Source: Candidatus Physcocola equi
GTDB taxonomy: Bacteria; Bacteroidota; Bacteroidia; Bacteroidales; Paludibacteraceae
DNA: 32,075 nt
Direction of reading: 5' to 3'
Assembly (NCBI GenBank): GCA_018064855.1
Contig: JAGHUM010000061.1
Location: 1-32,075, forward strand
The notes beneath the pieces are model-generated. The model made no database searches and was not told the origin of the DNA. It was given only the letters and a program-made list of their open reading frames with translations. Position 1 is the stretch's first letter; every line of letters starts with the position of its first letter. Position numbers and translations under genes: made by a program. Below, piece after piece: positions 1 to 8,694 of the stretch.

Positions 1-287
1 CGGAGTGAGTAACCGTTCTTATCGTTGTAAACATACGCACCAAGACCAAGGTTTTTCAGCAAACGCGTACGGAAGCTGAGCATTTCGATCATTGGAGAGT
101 CATCCTGACCGACCCATTGTTTCTTAAACGTACCCAAAATGTGCGAGCAACGTGATGCACCTGCCACAGCCGGGTTTACCAAGTAGTAGTTCCACTGATA
201 CTGGTCGTAAACGATTTCATCTTGCGCTTTAAGTCCTGATACACAGCACAAGAGTGCGAAAAGAGCACTGATATATTTCAATTTCAT
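1..287 (-). CDS. PorP/SprF-like type IX secretion/outer-membrane protein, N-terminal part
   Basis: The reading frame starts at an ATG on the minus strand at 287 and runs off the left edge, so only about 95 residues are visible. They begin with a clear Sec signal peptide (MKLKY, a hydrophobic stretch, then a likely cleavage after LKA before QDE). The mature part has the pattern of the PorP/SprF family: a DQYQWNYYLVNPAVAG-type segment followed by a KKQWVGQDDSP-type segment and the start of beta-strand repeats. That family makes outer-membrane barrels linked to type IX secretion and gliding in Bacteroidota. A plausible promoter lies upstream at 392-425. It is transcribed divergently from purB. 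The family call is recognition by eye; the missing C-terminus would be needed to be certain. Confidence 0.72.
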   Translation of the reverse strand, partial: MKLKYISALFALLCCVSGLKAQDEIVYDQYQWNYYLVNPAVAGASRCSHILGTFKKQWVGQDDSPMIEMLSFRTRLLKNLGLGAYVYNDKNGYSL

Positions 288-391
288 CTTAAAACTATTT
301 TTCTATTTTGTAATAAGAAACAACGGTCTAAAAGTCCACAAAAGTGCACAATAAGACCAACGTTCGACTTTGTGTTTTTCTTTAATATCGG

Positions 392-425
392 CAAATATAT
401 GCAATATTCTGAAAATAGCAACAAA
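392..425 (-). promoter_or_regulatory. Bacteroidota-type promoter for the PorP/SprF-like gene
   Basis: On the minus strand 399-392 reads TATATTTG, a match to the TAnnTTTG -7 element, and 425-422 reads TTTG as the -33 element. The spacer is 22 bp, slightly longer than the usual 19-21. The predicted transcript start is about 100 bases before the ATG at 287. Confidence 0.45.
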
Positions 426-496
426 TTTTAGGGAATAATTTTTGATTTTAATTCAGCCCCACCACTATTTACATAGTAGTTGTTTTTAGTCTAAAA

Positions 497-528
497 TTTG
501 GGCATACCACCACAAATCACTATATTTG
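497..528 (+). promoter_or_regulatory. Bacteroidota-type promoter for purB
   Basis: TTTG at 497-500 and TATATTTG at 521-528 are separated by 20 bp, an essentially ideal Bacteroidota sigma-ABfr promoter. It would start transcription around 535, leaving a short leader before the purB ATG at 562. Confidence 0.75.
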
Positions 529-561
529 CGAACATAAATAAGAATCATAACACATATACAA

Positions 562-1905
562 ATGGATTTGAATTCACTCACAGCCATCAGTCCTATTGAT
601 GGTCGTTACAGAAACAAAGTGGACGCACTCGGTAACTATTTCTCTGAATACGCCCTTATTAAATATCGCGTGCGTGTAGAAATCGAATATTTCATCACAC
701 TCTGCGAAATACCTTTGGAACAACTCAAAGGTGTTGACAAGGGTGTTTTTGCAAAACTCCGCAAAATCCACCAGGATTTCAGTCTTGCTGATGCAGACCG
801 CATTAAGGAAATCGAGAAGACCACCAACCACGACGTGAAGGCTGTGGAATATTTCCTCAAAGAGCAGTTCCACGTTCTCGGCCTCGACAATTTCAAAGAA
901 TTCATCCACTTCGGTTTGACTTCTCAAGATATCAACAACACCTCTATCCCACTTTCGTTGAAAGAGGCTGTTGCAAATGAATACATTCCAACCTTACAGG
1001 AACTCATCGACACCCTCCAAGCAAAGGCTGATGAATGGAAAGACGTGAGCATGCTTGCCCGCACACACGGTCAGCCCGCATCTCCAACCCGCCTTGGCAA
1101 GGAAATCATGGTGTATGTAAGCCGTCTTAACGAGCAACTCGCCACTTTGAAACAACTCCCTTACAGCGCGAAATTCGGAGGTGCCACCGGCAACTTCAAC
1201 GCCCACCATGTTGCCTACCCAGCAACCGACTGGAAGGCTTTTGGCAACCACTTCGTAAACGACGTGCTCGGTCTCAACCGCGAGCAGTGGACCACTCAGA
1301 TCTCAAACTACGACAACATGGGCGCGCTCTTCGACTGCCTCAAACGCATCAACACCATCATGATCGACATGAACCGCGATTTTTGGATGTATATCTCCCT
1401 CGGTTATTTCAAACAGAAAATCAAGGCCGGCGAGGTTGGTTCGAGCGCAATGCCACACAAGGTTAACCCTATCGACTACGAAAACGCGGAAGGCAACCTC
1501 GGCATGAGCAACGCCATCTTCCAGTTCCTTTCGGCTAAATTGCCAGTATCACGTTTGCAGCGCGACCTTACCGACAGCACAGTGCTCCGCAACATCGGTG
1601 TCCCTATGGCTCACGCCATCATCGCCATCAAGAGCACCCTTAAGGGCCTCGGCAAACTCTTGCTACACGAAGAGAGCTTGAAACAAGACCTCGACAACAC
1701 ATGGGCTGTAGTTGCGGAAGGCATCCAGACCATTCTCCGCAGAGAAGGATACCCTAACCCATACGAAACGCTCAAGAACCTCACTCGCACAAACAGCGAA
1801 ATCACAGAAAAATCCATCCACGATTTCGTTCAAACTCTCGAAGTGAGCGACAGCGTGAAAGCCGAACTCATGGCTATCACTCCAAGCAACTACACTGGTA
1901 TTTAA
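562..1905 (+). CDS. purB: Adenylosuccinate lyase
   Basis: PurB catalyses two steps of purine synthesis in the cytoplasm: SAICAR to AICAR plus fumarate, and adenylosuccinate to AMP plus fumarate. The 447-residue product follows the enterobacterial-type PurB closely from its first residues (SLTAISPIDGRY) to its last (MTP/ITPSNYTGI). Visible active-site elements are TTNHDVKAVEYFLKE in the N-terminal third, RTHGQPA with the catalytic histidine at about H169, and the fumarase-superfamily signature GSSAMPHKVNP at 293-303, which carries the flexible-loop serine S295. It ends just short of the usual C-terminal tail of the enterobacterial enzyme. A strong promoter lies 34 bp upstream and a hairpin follows at 1968-2000. 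Confidence 0.97.
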   Translation: MDLNSLTAISPIDGRYRNKVDALGNYFSEYALIKYRVRVEIEYFITLCEIPLEQLKGVDKGVFAKLRKIHQDFSLADADRIKEIEKTTNHDVKAVEYFLKEQFHVLGLDNFKEFIHFGLTSQDINNTSIPLSLKEAVANEYIPTLQELIDTLQAKADEWKDVSMLARTHGQPASPTRLGKEIMVYVSRLNEQLATLKQLPYSAKFGGATGNFNAHHVAYPATDWKAFGNHFVNDVLGLNREQWTTQISNYDNMGALFDCLKRINTIMIDMNRDFWMYISLGYFKQKIKAGEVGSSAMPHKVNPIDYENAEGNLGMSNAIFQFLSAKLPVSRLQRDLTDSTVLRNIGVPMAHAIIAIKSTLKGLGKLLLHEESLKQDLDNTWAVVAEGIQTILRREGYPNPYETLKNLTRTNSEITEKSIHDFVQTLEVSDSVKAELMAITPSNYTGI

Positions 1906-1967
1906 TACCTTTCTCCTACACATAACAGGATGTTCATACTATTAAGGTATTACTCTTTATTAAATAC

Positions 1968-2000
1968 GGGCAGGTTTATATAATCTGCCCCTACTTTTTT
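1968..2000 (+). terminator. Hairpin with T-tract after purB (terminator or attenuator)
   Basis: GGGCAG (1968-1973) pairs with CTGCCC (1985-1990) across an AT-rich loop, followed by a run of six T at 1995-2000. It lies only 12 bases before the ATG of the ABC exporter, and no good promoter is visible between it and that gene. It may therefore end purB transcripts only partly and let some read through. Confidence 0.55.
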
Positions 2001-2011
2001 GAATACAAGAC

Positions 2012-3844
2012 ATGAAGACGCCATCGTTCATCAACTTAATCAAGCGGTTTGTGGGCAACTACAAACGATATGTGGGATTGAACTTCCTTTTCAACATCCT
2101 CTCCACCATTTTCAGTTTGTTTTCGTTCGCACTCATCATCCCAATCCTCAATATCCTGTTCAAGATAGAGCAGGTGCAATACGCCTATCAACCCGTCGAT
2201 TGGAACGATCTGGCCGGTTCGTTGAAAAACAACGCCTACTGGTGGATGCAGCAGTTCATCGCCGACAACGGAGGTGTGATGACGCTGGCTCTGCTTGGCG
2301 CATTCCTCGTGGTGATGACCATGTTTAAGACGGGAACTGCATATCTGGCAAGTTACTACATCATACCACTTCGTTCGGGAGTAGTGAGAGATTTGCGCCA
2401 GAAGCTATATGAGAAAATCGTGGATTTGAACCTTGGATTTTTCCACAAGCACAAAAAAGGAGACATCATCGCACGCATGACCAGCGACGTAAACGAGGTG
2501 GAAGCCTCCATCATGAGCAGCATAGAAATGCTTACCAAGAATCCGATCATGATCATCATCTATTTCGGCGTTCTTCTTTGGCTCAGCTGGAAACTCACCC
2601 TATTTGTTTTGGTGGTATTGCCTTTTGCCGGAACCTTGATGGGCAAGGTGGGCAAATCGCTCAAACGCAAATCGCAAAAAGTGCAGACTCAAATGGGGCA
2701 GTTGCTCAGCCAGATTGAAGAGACATTGGGCGGGCTTCGCGTCGTCAAAGCATTCAATGCAGAAGATTCCGTCACCCATCGATTTGAGGAGATGAACAAC
2801 GACCTGCGAAAGACCACCAACTCAATGCAGCGCCGCAATATGCTTGCCCACCCGATGAGTGAATTCTTGGGAACCGCCACTATCGCTATTGTGCTGGTAT
2901 TCGGAGGTATGGTCATTCTTGAAGGTGGCAGCAGTCTCGACGCTTCTGCATTCATTTACTACCTCATCATCTTTTACAGTATCATCAACCCAGCAAAAGA
3001 CTTGTCGAAGGCATGGTACAGCATTGAGAAAGGTCGTGCCTCGATGGAACGAATCGACACCGTTTTGCAAGCCAACAACCCTCTGAAAGTAGTGGAAAAC
3101 CCAGTTCCTCTAAAACCGTTCAGCGACAAAATCGAATTTCGCAACGTTTCTTTCAAATATGAGGACCAATGGGTATTGAAACACATCAACCTCACCATCG
3201 AGAAAGGAAAGACCATCGCCCTTGTCGGGCAGTCGGGAAGTGGGAAATCCACCCTTGTTGATTTGTTGCCACGTTTCTACGACGTTCAGGAAGGGGAGGT
3301 ACTGATCGACGGAGTTAACGTGAAAGACATGGCACTTGCCGATCTCCGCACCCAAATGGGAAACGTGAATCAGGAAGCCATTTTGTTTAACGACACCATC
3401 GCCAACAACATCACATTCGGCACGAAGGGTGCCACTCTGGAAGCCATTGAGAATTCAGCGAAAATCGCCAACGCCCACAATTTCATCATGGAAACAGAGG
3501 ATGGCTACAACACCAACATTGGAGACCGTGGCGAACGTCTCAGCGGCGGACAACGCCAACGTCTGAGCATAGCACGCGCCATTTTGAAGAATCCGCCGAT
3601 CCTCATCTTGGACGAGGCCACATCTGCTCTCGACACCGAGAGTGAGAAACTAGTGCAAGGTGCATTGGAGCACCTGATGAAAAACCGCACCACCATCGTC
3701 ATTGCCCACCGCCTCTCCACCATCAGAAACGCCGATGAAATCTGCGTACTCAACGAGGGAGAAATAGTGGAACGTGGTAAGCATGAAGAGCTGATAGCCA
3801 AAAACGGCATCTACAAAAAGTTGTGCGACATGCAGTCGTTCTAA
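2012..3844 (+). CDS. ABC exporter, fused membrane and ATPase domains (MsbA/MdlB type)
   Basis: This 610-residue protein has the half-transporter layout: an N-terminal six-helix membrane domain (about residues 1-340) and a C-terminal nucleotide-binding domain (about 370-610). The ATPase motifs are complete: Walker A GQSGSGKST at 406-414, the ABC signature LSGGQRQR from 510, Walker B ILILDEATSALD with D534 and E535, and the H-loop histidine H566 in IAHRLSTI. The membrane domain has the coupling-helix style sequence typical of lipid and multidrug exporters. It should work as a homodimer in the inner membrane and push a hydrophobic substrate outward; lipid A core flipping (MsbA) and drug efflux are both possible and cannot be separated by sequence reading. 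It follows purB on the same strand. Confidence 0.9.
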   Translation: MKTPSFINLIKRFVGNYKRYVGLNFLFNILSTIFSLFSFALIIPILNILFKIEQVQYAYQPVDWNDLAGSLKNNAYWWMQQFIADNGGVMTLALLGAFLVVMTMFKTGTAYLASYYIIPLRSGVVRDLRQKLYEKIVDLNLGFFHKHKKGDIIARMTSDVNEVEASIMSSIEMLTKNPIMIIIYFGVLLWLSWKLTLFVLVVLPFAGTLMGKVGKSLKRKSQKVQTQMGQLLSQIEETLGGLRVVKAFNAEDSVTHRFEEMNNDLRKTTNSMQRRNMLAHPMSEFLGTATIAIVLVFGGMVILEGGSSLDASAFIYYLIIFYSIINPAKDLSKAWYSIEKGRASMERIDTVLQANNPLKVVENPVPLKPFSDKIEFRNVSFKYEDQWVLKHINLTIEKGKTIALVGQSGSGKSTLVDLLPRFYDVQEGEVLIDGVNVKDMALADLRTQMGNVNQEAILFNDTIANNITFGTKGATLEAIENSAKIANAHNFIMETEDGYNTNIGDRGERLSGGQRQRLSIARAILKNPPILILDEATSALDTESEKLVQGALEHLMKNRTTIVIAHRLSTIRNADEICVLNEGEIVERGKHEELIAKNGIYKKLCDMQSF

Positions 3845-3866
3845 GATTTCTTGAAATCTTTTCTCC
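3843..3866 (+). terminator. Weak AT-rich hairpin at the end of the ABC exporter
   Basis: AAGATTTC (3843-3850) and GAAATCTT (3853-3860) form a short palindrome overlapping the stop codon and running into TTTTCT. The stem is AT-rich and the loop is tiny, so it is a weak terminator at best. Confidence 0.3.
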
Positions 3867-3874
3867 CCAAAAAC

Positions 3875-3905
3875 TTGGTTCTGTCCTTATTTCACATTAT
3901 CTTTA
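3875..3905 (+). promoter_or_regulatory. Possible promoter for the small helical protein gene
   Basis: TTGG at 3875-3878 and TATCTTTA at 3898-3905 are 19 bp apart, close to the Bacteroidota consensus with one mismatch in each element. It would give the gene starting at 3972 its own transcript. Confidence 0.4.
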
Positions 3906-3971
3906 TGATAGAATTAACCAAGAAGGCTGTTTGCTTCAAAAAATCAGCCTCCGATTAAACAAAGGAAAACC

Positions 3972-4232
3972 ATGGAAAACATTTTAGCAAAAGAAGAAAA
4001 GATAGAATTCTGCAAAAAAGAATTCGCCAAAGCAGTTGAATACATCAATCAAGACCTCAACGGTGTGGATGAAGACCGTTCTAAATACAAAGGCCTCTAC
4101 CCTTTCGACTACAAAGGACACGTGGAAATCAACAAAGCCATTCTCGACAGTCACATCGACATGCTCATTGCTCACCTCAACTACATGAAAGAGAAAATAA
4201 GACACGACGAAGCTTATCTCGACAAGCGATAA
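3972..4232 (+). CDS. Small charged helical protein, function unknown
   Basis: I do not recognise this 86-residue family. The product is rich in Lys, Glu, Asp and Tyr, contains no signal peptide or membrane segment, and is predicted by eye to be mostly helical, with a central, less helical stretch (GVDEDRSKYKGLYPFDYKGH). Reality of the gene is supported by AAAGGAAAACC just before the ATG, a possible promoter at 3875-3905, no competing long frame with better properties, and a very strong terminator 34 bases after the stop. It is most likely a small cytoplasmic protein conserved within the order. Confidence 0.75.
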   Translation: MENILAKEEKIEFCKKEFAKAVEYINQDLNGVDEDRSKYKGLYPFDYKGHVEINKAILDSHIDMLIAHLNYMKEKIRHDEAYLDKR

Positions 4233-4265
4233 AACCATCGTTTCATACCGATGCATTGAAACACA

Positions 4266-4316
4266 ACAAAAGAAGTTGCTTAAACGTTAAGCAACTTCTT
4301 TTGTTTTTTATTTTTC
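4266..4316. terminator. Strong bidirectional terminator between convergent genes
   Basis: An 18-bp perfect inverted repeat (4266-4283 with 4287-4304, loop ACG) is followed on the plus strand by a long T-rich run. On the minus strand it is followed by TTGTGTTTC. It separates the plus-strand gene ending at 4232 from the minus-strand oxidoreductase ending at 4332 and probably ends both transcripts. Confidence 0.9.
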
Positions 4317-4331
4317 CACATTAGAATCCGT

Positions 4332-5819
4332 TCAAAGCAACCCTTCAGTCGCTTTCTCAAAACCAAGAATGGCAGAACAAGTAATAAAAGACGACATCGA
4401 CGTGCCCAAAATTCCATGCAAATTCAGATTTTGTCCGGTCAAATAATAATTTGCGACTGGAGTTTTCGGAGGCAAAAACGTCAACATGGTATTATTGAAA
4501 TCCTTTCGTATGCCATAAGCCGTCCCCTGCGATGTTCCTGTATAATTCAAATAGGTCAACGGAGTACTGGTATAAACCCGGTCGATTGCCAGTCTTAAAC
4601 CAGGCATCTGCTTCTCCGCCATGCAGATGCAAGCCTCTGACCATTCTTCCTTTATCTTTTCATATTCAGCATCTCTGCGACCGACGTTTGTACCACTCCA
4701 TTTCTCCACTAACGAGAAAGGCATCGGAGTCAGCAAATCCACCACTTCCGCAAAACCTGATTGTGAAGGCGGAAAACTGACCATAAGGCTGTCTATGACT
4801 GGAGTATTTGTTTCAAACGCAGTTTTGTTGGCTTGCCAAACATCATCAGTCGTATAGATAAATATGTTTTTATTGAGATATGGCAGTGTATTGGGCTTTA
4901 GTTTTATGTTGACGGTAAACATACCGTATGTGTTTTCCAACCGCATGATACGATTGCGGTAAGCCTTACGCACACCCGAATCTTCTCCAAGTAGAGAAAT
5001 GGATGCAGCAGGATGAATATTGGAAATGAAATGGTCGGCAGCAAAAACGCCTCCGTCTGTCGTGTGCGCAGCAATGATTCTGCCTTCCGCGACCTCTAGT
5101 CTGGAAACCTCACTTTTCGTAAAGACTTCCACCCCCATTGTCTCCACATTCTTCACAAGTCTATTTACCAAAGTTTCTCCACCACCTTGCAGACGATAGG
5201 AGCCTTCAATAAATGAATTATTGATTTGCGCAAACACATAAAAAGGCAAGGTTTCCTTTTTCAATTCCAACTTTAACGATGAGCCGGACAACACATTTCT
5301 CAATACAGGATCTGCGATAGTCCGTTCCAAAAACTCCCATGCCGACGATGAAAATGCCTCATTTTGGAAGAAACCGGCAGCCGATTCCGGGCGAAGAGCA
5401 TCGAAAATATGTTCGCCCACATAAGAGAGCGCTTCGTTGTATTTTTTCAGATTATCTGTCTGAGTGGGGAACATTTTACTCAACTGTTCCACAAAACGCT
5501 GATGGTCTCCAGCCAAAGGGTAAGACTTTCCATTCAGAACAATTTCATCTGAACAATCAGAATCCAGTTTCACCCAAGGAAGATCGAGCAAACCAAAATA
5601 TTTGAACAAACGATGCAAAGGCCGCCCTTCATCCAAGCCCCCCACATAATGGAAACCGGCGTCAAACAAAGCACCAGACCTACGAAACGACTGAAGGCAC
5701 CCTCCCAGTTGGAAATGCTTTTCAAGGACAGCCACTTTCAAACCGTGTCTGCCCAAAATGGAAGCACACTCCAGACCTCCAAGACCAGCGCCTATGATAA
5801 CGACATCGTATTCCCGCAT
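4332..5819 (-). CDS. FAD-dependent oxidoreductase of the CrtI / retinol saturase (RetSat) type
   Basis: The 495-residue product opens with an FAD-binding Rossmann motif, VVIIGAGLGGLECASILG at about residues 6-23, followed by the acidic ribose-binding end of the second strand (VAVLEKH). Next come GGCLQSFRR and the FDAGFHYVGG segment seen in phytoene-desaturase and all-trans-retinol 13,14-reductase homologues. A C-terminal YYLTGQNLNLHGILGTSMSS segment fits the second FAD contact. Members saturate or desaturate polyene chains; the substrate in gut-type Bacteroidota is unknown. It starts 35 bases after the stop of the patatin/barrel gene with no promoter visible between, so the two are probably one transcript, ended by the hairpin at 4266-4304. 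Confidence 0.82.
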   Translation of the reverse strand: MREYDVVIIGAGLGGLECASILGRHGLKVAVLEKHFQLGGCLQSFRRSGALFDAGFHYVGGLDEGRPLHRLFKYFGLLDLPWVKLDSDCSDEIVLNGKSYPLAGDHQRFVEQLSKMFPTQTDNLKKYNEALSYVGEHIFDALRPESAAGFFQNEAFSSSAWEFLERTIADPVLRNVLSGSSLKLELKKETLPFYVFAQINNSFIEGSYRLQGGGETLVNRLVKNVETMGVEVFTKSEVSRLEVAEGRIIAAHTTDGGVFAADHFISNIHPAASISLLGEDSGVRKAYRNRIMRLENTYGMFTVNIKLKPNTLPYLNKNIFIYTTDDVWQANKTAFETNTPVIDSLMVSFPPSQSGFAEVVDLLTPMPFSLVEKWSGTNVGRRDAEYEKIKEEWSEACICMAEKQMPGLRLAIDRVYTSTPLTYLNYTGTSQGTAYGIRKDFNNTMLTFLPPKTPVANYYLTGQNLNLHGILGTSMSSFITCSAILGFEKATEGLL

Positions 5820-5854
5820 ACTTTATTTAACCTTCCGCTTCAATCAATTAATAT

Positions 5855-7942
5855 TTAGAACATATATCCCAAATTGAGCCAGAAGCCGATTTTTTCAGTC
5901 CAGTTGCTCCAATTAAAATTAAAATCAAGCGGACCTATCGGTGTTTTATAGCCATAGCCCAAAGCACATCCGACCAACTCGTTTTCAGAGAAAAAGTCGT
6001 CCAAATGTCGGCTTGAGCGCCCGTAATTACCTATGGCGGAAACATGGTGTTTTTTCCCTATACGATAGCGCAAAGTGGCACCCAATGCTGCGAATTTATC
6101 ATCGACCACCTCAAAGCGATTGATACCCGCAAACGGCATTTGCTGAGGCAGATAGTGACTGTGAGTGCCGACACCACCAATCACATTACGATCGCCCAAA
6201 CGGTCAAAATCCGAAGTTGACATCATACGTCCCCAAACGGCAGGGACCAAGGTGAGACGCTCCGACAAAGGACAATTTTGCTCGACGTACGCCTCGAATA
6301 TAGACAAGCCTGTCTTATCCTCGAAATGAGCACCATCGTCAGTCTTGAAAGAATAACGGAGCAACCAATACAAACCGGAATGAGAATAAATACGCATATC
6401 TCTATTGTCGAAACTAGCCAATGCGAAATAATCCAGATTTCGCTCTTCGTCGTATCCGACAGATGGCAAAAAGTCCAAAGAGGTCACTTTCATAGGAGTC
6501 AGCAAATTGTCGAACCTGCGCCAATAGAAGTTAGCGCCAAAACCAAGCATCATGTAGTTAACAGACCGGAAGAACGACAAACGAGCGAGATGTTCATGGT
6601 AATCCCAATCGAGCACACGATTACCCTTCCGATAAAGTTTAGTTTCGTTGTATGCGAATCTATAAGTTCCTTCCAGCGTCCAGTCATCCGATACTTCCAT
6701 CCATCCGGTCAGCTGACCGTAACTACGTTTGCCCAAACGGATTTCCGCACCTATACAAGGCAGGAAACGAGTGTCAAACTGATAGTTGGCACCGAGCAAG
6801 ACAGCAGCCAGTTCCTCATTATCCGCGCGGAAGCCACCCGACACTTCAAGTCCCTTTTCATAAGGCAATGCCGTACCGTTTACAAGTTTCGATTCTTCTG
6901 GCACCTGCACCGCATCGCGGGCAACGACACAAGTGTCTTCATCCGTCAGACCTATTTCTTTGCGAATATCCAAAATATCTTGATATGCCTTTCTTGCCGC
7001 CGCCTCTCCTTTATCTATAAGTTCGTTGATGGCAGGAGTGGTAAAACTACCAGGCGTATAACCGATCGTGTTGACATTGATGATCAAATCGGTCATTTCC
7101 TTGTTATGTTTCAGTTTGTCATTGTTGATGATGTTGGAAACAATCTGGAGCACAACCCCAGCCGTATTAGGCACATCTTCTGCTGTTTTTTCTCCCACCT
7201 CCGCATCAAGAGTTACACCAATCACGATGTCGGCACCCATCTGTTTCACCAGATCCACAGGATAGTTGTTCAAGAATCCGCCATCGACAAGAATCATCCC
7301 ATCCTTGCGAAGAGGACTAAACACACCAGGGATCGACATGCTGGCACGGACACATTCCGGCAAAACACCCTCGTAAAGATGTATTTCCTTATTGGTGAGC
7401 AAATCCACAGCCACACAAGCAAACGGAATATCCAAGTTTCGGAAATCCATGCTGTCAGTATGAGCAGGGAAAAGAGCATAAAACATATTGAGCACCCTTT
7501 CGCCACTCAAGACACCACCATACAAATGCTTAGACTTGTCGCGGAGAAGCGGAACGGTAAACATATAACGCTCTTCCAATTCACGGTCGATAAAGTTTTG
7601 ATTCGAACGATCGGTAGAATTGAGCAAAAGAGACATCCAGTCCTGCGCCCTCAAAATGCTGTCGAGCTGCGTGGTTGTATATCCGTAGGCATACATACCA
7701 CCAATGATAGAGCCCATGCTTGTTCCCACAATATAGTCGATAGGAATGCCGGCTTCCTCCAGCACTTTCAACGCCCCCACATGAGCCACGCCCAAAGCGC
7801 CACCTCCACTTAAAACGACACCGACTTTCTTTCGCTGCTTTTCCTGAGCAATAGCCGCGCCATTAAAACAACCGATGAAAAAAATCAGGATTAAGAGATT
7901 TAGGCCACAACCTTTCATTAGGTTCAAGACTCTATCTTTCAT
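5855..7942 (-). CDS. Patatin-like phospholipase fused to an outer-membrane beta-barrel
   Basis: I chose the ATG at 7942 (695 residues) because the longer frame to 7996 would begin inside the promoter; ATG 7918 is also possible. Each choice gives a signal peptide ending near AAIAQ. The patatin domain follows directly (about 38-320): the oxyanion GGGALG at 46-51, the nucleophile serine S75 in GTSMGS, and the catalytic aspartate D220 in DGGFLNNYP form the Ser-Asp dyad. The C-terminal half (about 380-695) is rich in alternating aromatic strands and ends in phenylalanine (LNLGYMF), the mark of a BamA-inserted barrel. This matches the RssA/PlpD class (type Vd-like), a lipid hydrolase held at the outer membrane. 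It is upstream of, and probably cotranscribed with, the FAD oxidoreductase. Confidence 0.88.
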   Translation of the reverse strand: MKDRVLNLMKGCGLNLLILIFFIGCFNGAAIAQEKQRKKVGVVLSGGGALGVAHVGALKVLEEAGIPIDYIVGTSMGSIIGGMYAYGYTTTQLDSILRAQDWMSLLLNSTDRSNQNFIDRELEERYMFTVPLLRDKSKHLYGGVLSGERVLNMFYALFPAHTDSMDFRNLDIPFACVAVDLLTNKEIHLYEGVLPECVRASMSIPGVFSPLRKDGMILVDGGFLNNYPVDLVKQMGADIVIGVTLDAEVGEKTAEDVPNTAGVVLQIVSNIINNDKLKHNKEMTDLIINVNTIGYTPGSFTTPAINELIDKGEAAARKAYQDILDIRKEIGLTDEDTCVVARDAVQVPEESKLVNGTALPYEKGLEVSGGFRADNEELAAVLLGANYQFDTRFLPCIGAEIRLGKRSYGQLTGWMEVSDDWTLEGTYRFAYNETKLYRKGNRVLDWDYHEHLARLSFFRSVNYMMLGFGANFYWRRFDNLLTPMKVTSLDFLPSVGYDEERNLDYFALASFDNRDMRIYSHSGLYWLLRYSFKTDDGAHFEDKTGLSIFEAYVEQNCPLSERLTLVPAVWGRMMSTSDFDRLGDRNVIGGVGTHSHYLPQQMPFAGINRFEVVDDKFAALGATLRYRIGKKHHVSAIGNYGRSSRHLDDFFSENELVGCALGYGYKTPIGPLDFNFNWSNWTEKIGFWLNLGYMF

Positions 7943-7984
7943 AAAAAAATGGGAAATTATGGATAAATAAACAACTTTTATGGA

Positions 7985-8016
7985 CAAAATTAGCAAGATT
8001 AAGTCACACTTACAAA
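7985..8016 (-). promoter_or_regulatory. Promoter for the patatin/barrel gene
   Basis: On the minus strand 7992-7985 reads TAATTTTG and 8016-8013 reads TTTG with a 20-bp spacer, an ideal Bacteroidota promoter. It lies between the end of the chromate transporter gene and the patatin gene, and its predicted start near 7978 rules out the ATG-like extension at 7996. Confidence 0.75.
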
Positions 8017-8037
8017 AAGTCAGGAAAAAACAACATC

Positions 8038-8694
8038 CTATGGCAACAAATAAGATGCCCCCATATAATATATGGTAAAACCAACCAGACCGGAAATCAA
8101 GATCAGCGCCATGGCGTTTTTCTTGAAGAAATACAACGCAATAAAAGTGCCTGCACAGATCAGCACACTGAACAGATGTTCAAAAAGAGATGTGCCGAAA
8201 TTCTCCTCTTTCCAAGACAACGTCAAATCAGAAGCCATGCCGGCAATATAGTCATGGATAGGATCACAGTTGACCATCATCATGAAACCGGCAGAAAATA
8301 TCAGGCCCACCACCGCAGGGCGTAAACCAGAAAAGACGGCTTTCACATATTTATTATCCTCATTCTTAAACAAGAAACGAATAACCAGATACATTAGCAG
8401 GATGCTTGGCAAGCAGAGGGAAAGCGTTGCCACAGTCGCGCCCAAGATGCCCCACGCCGGACCATACTGGGCAGCAAAAACGGAGTATCCGACATAAGTG
8501 GCAGAGTTGATGGAGATAGGTCCCGGCGTCATTTGTGAGATTGCCAGCAGATTGGCAAACTCGCTGGTAGTCATCCACTGGAACTCGTTGACAACCTCAA
8601 ACTGGATGAGGGAAATCATGGCATAGCCACCGCCGAAACCAAACAGTCCGATATAGAAGAAAACGGCAGCCATCTTGCAGAGCAGAATCAACAC
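8038..8694 (-). CDS. Chromate-transporter family protein, second half of a pair
   Basis: This 218-residue membrane protein belongs to the CHR family in its short, single-domain form. It has the family hallmark FGFGGGYAM near the N-terminus, a TPGPISINSATYVGY segment, and about six hydrophobic helices. Short CHR proteins function as pairs encoded by neighbouring genes, and the partner lies immediately upstream with a 7-base overlap. The start codon is GTG at 8694, supported by a near-perfect Shine-Dalgarno AAAGGAGGTGA at 8708-8698. Full CHR proteins export chromate or related oxyanions; the natural substrate of the Bacteroidota pairs is uncertain. Confidence 0.88.
   Translation of the reverse strand: MLILLCKMAAVFFYIGLFGFGGGYAMISLIQFEVVNEFQWMTTSEFANLLAISQMTPGPISINSATYVGYSVFAAQYGPAWGILGATVATLSLCLPSILLMYLVIRFLFKNEDNKYVKAVFSGLRPAVVGLIFSAGFMMMVNCDPIHDYIAGMASDLTLSWKEENFGTSLFEHLFSVLICAGTFIALYFFKKNAMALILISGLVGFTIYYMGASYLLP

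Noticed and set aside
6278-7813. 511-codon open frame on the plus strand across the patatin/barrel gene
   Set aside because: It is exactly antisense to a complete gene with catalytic motifs; its translation is rich in His, Thr, Ile and Arg with no family pattern, as expected for a shadow frame.
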